Below are positions 55,916-64,000 of a stretch of DNA of 64,000 nt, piece after piece. Position numbers and translations under genes: made by a program. Numbering within the stretch: position 1 is the first letter of the stretch; each line of letters opens with the position of its first letter. This DNA is from Otatea glauca. Lineage: Eukaryota > Streptophyta > Magnoliopsida > Poales > Poaceae. The DNA lies in the NCBI GenBank assembly GCA_036346275.1, contig CM070725.1:36766104-36830103 (forward strand), in the 5' to 3' direction. The notes under the pieces are model-generated. The model had not been told where the DNA came from and did not search any database. It saw only the letters and a list, made by a program, of their open reading frames with translations.

Positions 55916-58900
55916 TGTAACATCCCAAAATTCACCTAAATATTATTTTATAGTCATTTGTGCATTTTATGATTTTTCTGGAATTTATTTGGATTTTTCT
56001 AGATTTATTTGAATTAATTTTAAATTAAGTATATTGGTCCTTTGTCCAAAACTATTTAAATTTATGCAAAGTTAAAATAAAGTTTTGCCAAAAGATTTTA
56101 TCTAAGTTCAGAATATCTCAAAGTATTTTTGAGAATTTTCTTGGAATTTTCCTGATTATTTTATTGCCTGAAACAAATCAAATGATTTTCTGTAATTATT
56201 TTAAATGAAAAATCCTTTAAAGATCTCGTGAACAGTATTGGGCCGGCCCGCGAACTGTGCGGCCCAAGTTAGCCCGCGCGGCCCGTTAGTCGTCGAAACC
56301 CTAACCCTAATCTGCCGACCGTTGGATTGAGATCCAACGACCCCGCTTTCGCCACGTCGCCTGTCGCCTGCCGTCGTCGGATGAAGGCCGCGTGGATGCT
56401 CCGGATGAAGCCGCATCACATCTCCGTATCGCCGCCGGAGTCCGCCGCCGCCGCGACAACCGACTTCGATTTCCGCGCTGCGCACGCCTCCCCGTGCGCC
56501 TATTTAAAGCACCGACGCGGGTGCTGAAATCCCCACCTCGTGCCGCGTGTTTTCCGCAACTCCGAGCCTGTCGCCGTAAATGCAGGCGTGGGAGCTCGCG
56601 GAGTTGAAGGAGGTGGCAGCTGCGGTTTTGCCCAAAACGCCGCCGTCTCCGCCGTTCCAAGAGCGAGATCCGAGACCCCCGCACCACGCCGCATCGGATC
56701 CGTGAAGCAGTGTCGCCGTTTCATCGCCGTTGCGTCGTCGTTGGAGTCTTCGTCTCCAAGTCCGGCGAAGAAGCGCCGCCGTGCCGCCATCGCTGTGTTA
56801 AAGCTTCGGGAGCCGTCAGATCTTCGGCGAAGGGTGAAGATCGTGCCACATCGTCGCGTAAACAGTGAACCCCTCCGGTAAGCGTTAGCTGTTAGATCAG
56901 AGTGGGCAGTCGGGATCTAGCCACGTAGCTTTAGATCGGTAGCCGTCGGATGCGTTCTGTACGGTAGATTTCGCGCCGCAGGGAGGGGCCAATCGGGTGC
57001 GGGCGCGTGTCGGCTCGCTCTGCGAAGCGTCGTGGACCGTGTCTATGGTGGACCAGAGGCAGTCCCGTGGACCGAGTCTATGCACTGAGACACGCGTCAC
57101 GTTCTGGTTGGTTCGAGATCTTCGCTAACGTCATGCTTGCGTCATAATTGCGTTTTCAATTGGAAAATAATCCGATGGGAAATTCTGCGATGCTGACGTC
57201 ATCATGAGGTCACGCTGACATCATAAATCGGTTTTTCAGTTTAAAAATAATTCGGTTAATTCTGATTTTCTAATTTCTGTAATATCAGTATTTATTCAAA
57301 TTTCAAAAGGCTATAACTTTTGCATCTTAACTCGGATTTGAGTGATTCAAATTTATAAAAATTTGTAAAATTGAGATCTATTTAATGGTGAATTTTAATT
57401 GATTTTTGGAGTTCAATTGCTCTCTATTTTGGTATTTATTTGCTTTTCTCCTTGGTACGCGTAGACGTTGAATTGTGCGACACTTCGGAGGAAGATCCAG
57501 CAACTCAAGAGCAAGCTCCAGATCAAGATCAGGACCTATTCCAAGGCAAGTTGTGCTTGATCATGTTGAACCCATGTTTGTAAAATTTGCTTTAATTGTT
57601 TTACCCTATTGCATATTATTTCAAGTATATAGTTGTTTCAAATTAAATTGGGCTTAGCTATTATACCAAATTGATCTATACCCTACCTTGTCATCATATG
57701 CCATGATCTATTGTCACCCTAGTTTGGTTCAATATAGTTGGTTAGTAACGATAATCAACATGGGATGGTTAGACCGTATTAGTTGCTTAGCCATGCCACG
57801 TCATCACATGTGTTGGAATCATTAATAATTAATCTTGATTAATGGAATATGGAACAATGTTATGAACTTGTGTGTCATGTGGGATCACACGATGAGATTG
57901 AGTTGTTTGTGGCGAGTCATGCCACGCAACGATGTTGAATTGTTCATGGCACGTGGTGCTTGGTAATCAACTTGGGTGATATTCATTTAGATTGGGGCAA
58001 GTGACAAGGGGCGAGTATGCCAAGGTGGGCCCGATGGGCAGAGGGTATGTGGATGTCTTGCCCTGATCACTCTAAGGACTTAACCTTGCAAGCCTTTGAC
58101 CTGAGTCAATCATGCAACCACATGTCTGGTATGGGCCAGCCTAGCTGATTAATTTGCAATGTCTTAACTTTGGTACTATCTTGGTCGGTGTGAGTTCCCG
58201 AGTTATGGAGTAATTCACATGGCGCAAGAGGGGGGCCGTGGATGTGGTAACCAGTCCAACCAGTGTTGAAACCTTAGCGGGTGGTACCGGGTTAAGCCAG
58301 CGCAATGTAAAGGCTTTGTTATAATCACTCGCCTTGGTGGTGTTTGGTTGTATCGCGTGGGTAAAGTGCATAACCTCTGCAGAGTGTGAAACTATTCGGA
58401 TAGCCGTGCTCGCGGAATTGAGCAATGCTCGGGAATTACAGTTAAGGGTTAGCTCAATTAAATGGACAACTTGGTTGGGATGGCGGAATGCCATGTGGAA
58501 ATGGAATTTGACTTAGGTTTGGAAACTTGGTTTACTTGAAATCTGAATCTATCTATTATTGTTATTTGTTTCTGATCTTTATAATCTATTTATTGTATTT
58601 GTTCATAAATGCCGCTTATTGCAAAATAGCCATGATAGCCTATCCATTGGAATAAGCCTTGCATATAGTTACATAGAAGCGCATTCATGCACAACTTGTT
58701 GAGTGCTTTAAGTACTCACCCTTGCCAACACCAATAATCAACAGTCGAAGAATCTACACCTGTGTTGGAGGAGTTCCATGAGGACGCGAGTCATTAGGGT
58801 ATGAGCCTTGTTGGTTGCCTGTGGTGAACTGATGAGCTATCTACGTTTTCTACTTTTCGCTGCTTAATTCTTAGCTTATATTTCCAGTCTTACCCTGCGT

Positions 58901-59084
58901 GGCTTAATAATGTAAGTTGGTCATAAGATCATACATTTAGCTATATCAATAAATGAATTACTATTGCTTTTATCGTTGAGTATGATGTGATATGTACCAA
59001 TGTTGAGCTGTGTGCACTAGCGTTGATCCTGGGACTAGTGCGGTAAACACAGTGGGTTCGAATCAGTGGATTCGGGTCCTTACA
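55916..59084 (+). repeat. G2 3' LTR (3169 bp)
   Basis: It matches 47049-50225. The end is GGGTCCTTACA, where the 5' LTR has lost the A and one neighbouring base. TATA box CTATTTAAAG at 56500-56509. In several places where the two LTRs differ, this copy has CTG or CAG and the 5' LTR has a shortened or altered version (for example near 58120-58140 versus 49275-49295). Confidence 0.92.
56500..56509 (+). promoter_or_regulatory. TATA box of G2 3' LTR
   Basis: CTATTTAAAG, as at 47634-47643. From this LTR, transcription would read out into the S2/S3 region. Confidence 0.5.
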
Positions 59085-59400
59085 ATTTTTAAATTGTTTT
59101 GATCATGAGTTGATCACCACATAACATAATATTTGATCTTATTGACTCTTTCTAGCTTGTAGTCACGCTCTTGATCAAGACTATGTGAGGGATTTCGAGA
59201 AAATCATATTTTGGGCTTGAGTGACTACATTGGACTTTATGTTTTGTGATATTTAAAAATATATATTATTCTTAAATCTAGATAAATGGTGTAGATTGTA
59301 GCCCTCATGATAAGCTTCGCATAGAATCAAAGATCACCTAAATCGGAGTTCGGAGTAAAAAGTTATGAGCGTTTTAGTGGCTCTAACAGTTGTAGCACCG
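59085..59400 (+). repeat. S2 LTR segment resuming after G2
   Basis: It is the reverse complement of 60478-60776 with moderate divergence (shared phrases GATAAGCTTCGCATAGAATC, TTGTGATATTTAAAAATAT and GGAGTTC(G/A)GAGTAAAAAGTT). It therefore belongs to the same LTR family as S3 but lies in the opposite orientation. It stops at 59400 where S3 begins. Confidence 0.75.
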
Positions 59401-59999
59401 TGTAAGATCGAGGATGCCGACTAGAGGGGGGTGAATAGGCGGCTTTAAAATTTATTCTTGCTAAATGCACGCTCTATTTATCTCTATGTTAAAATCTAAA
59501 CAATAATCAATGCGAAAGTGATAAACTAAGATTTTGACAAATTAAAGCCTAAATCAACTAGGCACACTAAGCGCACTAGCTAATTATGTCTCTAACAATA
59601 AATTACAATCCTAAAGACAAGCAAGCAATTTAATTCTTGAAATGTAAATTGCAACAATGTAAATTAGGAATTGCAAGCATGTACAAGGAGACACAATACT
59701 TTTTACCGTGGTGTTCGAAGACTTGTCGGTCTCCCCTAATCCACGTTGAGGCAAGCCCAAACCATTATGGACCGGCTCCACGAATTGAACACCCGTCTCG
59801 ATTCCACTAGTGGTAGCTCTTTCCCCCTCCAGGTAGGTGAACTCCGACCTTCACAATGTTGCCGGGCCGTCTCACAATCTCCTTGATAAGGTCACCTCGC
59901 ACGACGCCTCCACACGCCGTCTAGGTGTCGGCAAACACCAAGAGTAACAAGTCAAGCCCTCTAGCTTGAGCTCCACCAAGTACAACACCTGTACAATGG

Positions 60000-61730
60000 T
60001 GATCACCGAGTGCAACACATGCACATAGCTCTCCTCAAGTGCAACACATGCACAAGAGGCTCTCAATCATCTCCTAATTGCAACACATTCAATTAGAGCT
60101 CACTCTTAACTCAAAACCAAATAGAAGTGAGCAACACATGCAACACCTCCCACAAGACTCTCAATAAGTCCAACCTCCAGCAAATGGCCCCCCAATGCCT
60201 CCTTTTATAGACTAACAAAGAAAACTAGCCGTTGGAGGGTAAAATAGACATTGAATGCACTAAAACTAGCCGTTGCTACAGTACCACCGGCACTACCGCC
60301 CATCTAGGACCAGTACTACCGGCCTTTAGACTCAAAAACACCTTCTTGGGCAAATAACTACCACAAGTAGGGCCGGTAGTGCCGCTCGGGGGGCACTATC
60401 GCCCATCTAGGGCCGGTAGTGCTGCTCGGGCGGCACTACCGCCCATGCTGGGGTCGTACTACCACATTTTGATGCAGAAAAAGTGTCATAACTTTTTACT
60501 CTGAACTCCGATTTAAGTGATTTTTGATTCTATGCGAAGCTTATCACAAGGGATACAATCTCCACTAATTTTAAAGATTTAAGCAACCATAGATATTTTT
60601 AAATATCACAAAAACAAAGACTTTAATGTAGTCATTCAAGTCTAAAATCGGATTTTTCGAAATCCCTCAAATAGACTTGATCAAGGGTATGACTACAAGC
60701 TAGTAAGAGTCAATAAGATCAAATATTGAGCCATGTGATGATCAACTCATGATAAAAACAATTTTACAAAACACATTTGCAAATTCTAATCACATGTTCC
60801 AATATCAAATGCATGCACACCAATATTTTGCAAACCGTATTTGCAAATGTAAATCTTGCAAACAAGAGTAATCAAGATCATATCTTTGAGCCATGTGATG
60901 ATCAACACATGATCAAACCAATTTGCAAACACATTTGTAAACCCTATTCACATGCTCCAAGATAAGATCCAATTATACCATATTTTGCAAAAACTCATTT
61001 TGCAAACACAAAACATAAACCTATCTTAGCCTTTGTAATGATCAACACATGATCAATATCACAAGCTAAGACTCCGATGCATGAGCTCTCTATTTGCAAC
61101 ACAAGCAAATATCTAGTTCCATACAAACAACCACATAAACCAACTTGCATAAGCTATCTCCCTTTTGCAACACATGCAAATCCATAGCTCTATACAAAAA
61201 CCAAATCAAGATTCAATAAGAAGCAAGCATAAGCTCTCTTATTTGCAACACATGCAAATACTTAGCTCATGCAAGAACCAACCAAGAGAGTGAGTTAGAG
61301 TGAACCGGATTGAGTTCATCAACACATGATGAAGCTCAAGCTATAAGACTCAACCCCTCTTAATAGTACGGCACCTAACTAGCAACCCGATCTCCCATCA
61401 AACACCAAGACCGGTAAAAGACTAGGAACACATCCTTAGCCCTAGCTAGTTATACCTTTGCCTCTAGCACATCCACTTGGAGCTTTTATGATTTTCATCA
61501 TCTTCTCTCCAAGTCGGGTCCTTTCTTCTTGTTCATCAACACATGATGAACCTTCTCTAGCTTCACTTTACTTCGGGATTCATCCTTGAAGCTTATCAAC
61601 ACATGATGACTTCTTTCTCACAATTCTTCATTTTCTTGAACTCAACCTACTTCACAACTCATGGAAGATTGTTAGTCCAACAAACACGGTTGCCTCAATC
61701 ATCAATTGCACTCCATTAACACATAATGGA
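60000..61730. repeat. Dispersed CAACACATG motif in the S3 LTR
   Basis: The 9-mer CAACACATG, or a one-base variant, occurs about 13 times (near 60015, 60042, 60083, 60132, 60903, 61043, 61102, 61167, 61247, 61319, 61541, 61598, 61718). It is followed by either GCAAAT/GCACA or GATCA/GATGAA. Spacing is irregular, so it is not a simple tandem repeat. Confidence 0.75.
60280..60470. repeat. Cluster of GGCACTACCGCCC / GGGCGGTAGTGCC motifs in the S3 LTR
   Basis: Seven or more copies in both orientations within 190 bases, capable of forming hairpins. Same motif family as 16215-16425 in the solo LTR, although the surrounding LTR sequences differ strongly. Likely part of the LTR promoter region. Confidence 0.75.
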
Positions 61731-61869
61731 TGCCCCCATGATCGATTGAGCACAACCCTAATCAATTTGAATGATTTAAAGGTGTCTTGAGTACTTGGAT
61801 GCAACTAATGCTTCATTATACTCAAGAACTTTCCGCTTATCCTTAACCAATCACTACAAGAATCAGGGA

Positions 61870-62325
61870 AAAATTCGTGGGCCAAAAACCCACGAATTTA
61901 AGCTAAAACCCACGATTTAATTTAAATTCGTGAGCAAACCGTCGAATTTAGTTCACGAATTTAACTCGACGAAATTAATTAATTAAATTCATGGGTACCC
62001 ACGAATTTAAGTTAAATTCGTGGGTTTCTTCCAAGCCCACGAATTTAATTGGGTTTCTGAGTTAAATTCGTGGGTTTAATAAACCCACAATTTAACAGAC
62101 TTAAATTGTGTGTTTAATAAACCCACGATTTATGATTAAATTCGAGGCTAAATAACCCACGAATTTATCGATAAATTCGTGGGTTTAATAAACCCACGAA
62201 TTTAATCGATAAATTAAGTGGGTTATTTAGCCCACAATTTAATCTGTTAAATTAAATGGGTTTAGTAAACCCACAATTTAATCTGTTTAAATTAATGGGT
62301 TTATTAAACCCACGAATTTAATCAT
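61870..62325. repeat. CACTA subterminal repeat array
   Basis: More than 20 copies of ACCCACGAATTTAA or its complement TTAAATTCGTGGGTT, including variants with CACAATTTA or CACGATTTA, often as facing pairs separated by a few bases. The density and two orientations match binding-site arrays of CACTA transposons. Many variants differ by the change of CG to CA or TG, as expected of methylated CpG. Confidence 0.9.
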
Positions 62326-62335
62326 CATTTTACAA

Positions 62336-62396
62336 AAAATGTATATATATCCATATATATATCCAAATGTATGTATTTTTATATATATATGTATCG
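62336..62396. repeat. TA-rich microsatellite
   Basis: Interrupted (AT)n runs with CC and GTATGT interruptions, immediately inside the CACTA subterminal array. Confidence 0.7.
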
Positions 62397-62975
62397 CACT
62401 CAATACATATAACAACTAAAGAAGAAAAGAAAAGGCAAAAAGAAATTGAAACTAAAAATTGCCAAGCGAAGAATAAACAAGATGGATCATCTATTTTGTT
62501 CAAATCTGATCAGAAATACTAACACAAAAGACAAACTCCACAATGAAGTTCAAGCGAACGAAGAATTAACAAACGAGACACCAAACCTATTACCAGTACT
62601 AAAATACTGAAACCAACCTTTTAACTCTTCAAAACCGGCTTAAAACTAAGTCTCCGAAATGTACAAAATTTCGGCATGACCTCTCTTGTAAATAGGACAT
62701 CCACTCAGCAGACAAAAAAACATTTGCAGTCATAATATATATATCAATCTCTCAAACCAGAAGGAGACATTCTAGCAGATCCTTAGATAATCCAATCACA
62801 CATCCAACGGCAATTTGTAAACTACGCAATGACGTACAACAACACATTACAACCGCAATAGATACAATCCACATTCCATTAAAATAAGTCCATCACAATA
62901 AGTCGATCACAACGTATCCATCACAACAAGTTATAAAGTACAACAGTTATACACCAATCGAGCTCACAATGGAAT

Positions 62976-63086
62976 TCATGCCTCGGGATTGTTGGAGTTG
63001 TGGGCGCTACCACCACCGTCGGCACTGTTGAAGATGTCTTCTATGATGTCGTCGTTAGTATGTGCTGGAGGGCGTGACCTAGAAAC
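62976..63086 (-). CDS. Candidate last exon of a gene inside the CACTA element (partial)
   Basis: On the minus strand an acceptor TTGCAG ends at 63087 and an open frame of 36 codons plus TGA follows: VSRSRPPAHTNDDIIEDIFN, then SADGGGSAHNSNNPEA. It is polar and Gly/Asn-rich, unlike the AT-rich noncoding sequence around it, and lies in the place where a CACTA transposase gene transcribed towards this end would finish. No conserved transposase motif is contained in so short an exon, so the assignment rests on context. The upstream 900 bases would be intron. Confidence 0.35.
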   Translation of the reverse strand, partial: VSRSRPPAHTNDDIIEDIFNSADGGGSAHNSNNPEA

Positions 63087-63089
63087 CTG

Positions 63090-64000
63090 CAAGTTCAAGA
63101 TTAACTTAGGTTGTGCTACAAGTAACATTATGCTGATTCACATGAATGTCAATATGAGAATATCAATAGTACTATTCAACCAAGACACAATATGAGAATA
63201 TCAATATGACAGGTCAAGCTAAACAAGAATAGATACTATATATAAGAACCACACGTACGAGCTAGTCAAGATATGCTGCAATAATCATATGAACATCAAT
63301 CTCATATTCAATGAAGTATCAAAGTAATACTCTCTAGTATTAACATAAGGCCAAGATTACAACTAAAATTATTTAATTCAACTTCCAAAGGCCCCAATTG
63401 CATCACTTGAGTATTCAAAAGATAACAAGCAGTGAAAATAGTTCAAAGAAGCAATTAAGAGTTTTGGTAGTCATTTTAAGAGTTCAATATACAAAGTACA
63501 AATATAAAGCATTCTACAAGGATAAACAATCAGATTGTACATGGGCAAACAACACATTCTACAAGGATGCCATATAAAGCATTTAAAACATAAGTTCACA
63601 ATTGAACAAGTTGTCTTAAGATAACTTTTCAATTCCAAGAAGTCAGCACAATATAAGGTTCGAAATCAAAAAGTTATTGACAGAAAGAAAAAATCAAATA
63701 GCACGTAATGGGTTAATAATTTGGTAAACCATCACTTATCTACAGGAGCACAGCAATGAACTTTCATAAGCACACAGGTTAACCTTTTCAAGTATGAACA
63801 TTGAGATGATTTGTGCAAGGTTTAAGAAAGAGTTGCCTAAATGTCCTAAAATCGACTAAGTTGTGCATTTCAACAAAAATTATCACTTTTGCAACAGATT
63901 ACTCAGATTGATATATACTAAAAGAATGAACTAGATTTCCTACGGAAGTATATGTCCATCCGCTGAACATGTAATCTCATATTCAATGAAGCATATGTAA
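63090..64000. other. Gene-free AT-rich interior of the CACTA element
   Basis: No convincing exon, repeat or motif. It would be an intron if the exon at 62976-63086 is real. Confidence 0.4.

Larger units (their letters stand above)
47049..59084 (+). mobile_element. G2: chromovirus (Ty3/gypsy) retrotransposon, structurally complete
   Basis: A 12.0-kb plus-strand element of the same family as G1: 5' LTR 47049-50225, primer site 50230-50240, extra frame, gag, protease, reverse transcriptase, RNase H, integrase, chromodomain, polypurine tract 55905-55915 and 3' LTR 55916-59084. The flanks ATTTG (left) and ATTTT (right) agree at 4 of 5 bases. It inserted into S2. The pol region is more open than in G1, with long frames 53120-53806, 53920-54825 and 55115-55795. 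The two LTRs are almost identical in their second half and less so in the first 200 bases. Confidence 0.92.
59401..61851 (-). mobile_element. S3: Sirevirus-type LTR, minus orientation, cut by a CACTA element
   Basis: The left end TGTAAGATCGAGGATGCC with AGAGGGGGGTGAATAGG resembles the outer LTR end of S1 (TGAAAGATCG then AGAGGGGGGTGAAT), so 59401 is the 3' end of a minus-strand LTR. It contains a GC-rich inverted-motif cluster (60280-60470) and many copies of CAACACATG (60000-61730). No gag or pol appears before the CACTA element begins at 61852. Whether the LTR ends before that point is unclear, because the expected TG start was not found. Confidence 0.65.
61852..64000. mobile_element. CACTA (En/Spm) transposon, left end and part of interior
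   Basis: It starts CACTACAAGAA, the classic terminal sequence of grass CACTA elements, preceded by AAT as a possible 3-base target site. A 450-base array of CCCACGAATTTAA-type repeats in both orientations follows, the usual subterminal region to which the element's own DNA-binding protein attaches. The element runs beyond the window. It inserted into S3, making it the youngest layer here. Confidence 0.85.

Noticed and set aside
61870..62325. CRISPR-like array of short repeats
   Set aside because: The repeats occur in both orientations with no unique spacers of constant length and follow a CACTA terminus; this is a eukaryotic transposon subterminal array.

Overview
This window looks like a transposon-dense segment of a grass (Poaceae) nuclear genome. 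The signs are a GC-rich intronless homeobox gene lying alone in AT-rich DNA, long-LTR chromovirus retrotransposons, Sirevirus-type copia elements with initiator-Met primer sites, and Stowaway, Tourist, hAT and CACTA DNA transposons. No rRNA, tRNA, CRISPR array or bacterial feature is visible. Only one host gene is clearly intact: a zinc-finger homeodomain (ZF-HD) transcription factor on the minus strand at 42333-43340. A possible first exon of a second gene lies at 20487-20644 (minus).

Layout. 1-2300: broken Mutator-like (MULE) transposase gene, minus strand, joined to an unidentified spliced coding-like stretch. 2300-2850: AT-rich repeats, then four units carrying telomere-like CCCTAA tracts. 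2846-14623: a minus-strand Sirevirus-like copia element (S1) with 2.1-kb LTRs; it has lost its reverse transcriptase, and a small gypsy element (8702-10262) has split its gag zinc knuckle. 14624-18693: two copies of an unclassified 1.1-kb repeat, the second split by a solo Sirevirus LTR (16099-17817, target duplication GAAGG). 18700-22263: small MITEs, the candidate exon and a 957-bp hAT element. 22269-37415: an old solo chromovirus LTR (target duplication TTAGA) into which a complete minus-strand chromovirus G1 (24733-36677, target duplication CCTCT) has inserted. 37416-42332: AT-rich repeats, a 97-bp LTR with primer site, a hairpin MITE and two hAT MITEs. 42333-43640: the ZF-HD gene and promoter. 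44120-44664: nested Stowaway MITEs. 44700-59400: remains of a second Sirevirus-type element (S2) split by a complete plus-strand chromovirus G2 (47049-59084). 59401-61851: a Sirevirus LTR (S3) in the opposite orientation. 61852-64000: the left end and part of the body of a CACTA transposon.

How the parts relate. G1, G2 and the old solo LTR are one family with LTRs of about 3.1-3.2 kb, a conserved LTR TATA box, an extra open reading frame between primer site and gag, and a gag-pol ending in a chromodomain. The most unusual signal is that differences between near-identical copies of this family fall almost entirely at CAG/CTG triplets. This breaks reading frames at conserved motifs in both copies. 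It is better explained by base-calling or polishing errors at CHG-methylated sites than by evolution, so the pseudogene status of these elements is uncertain.
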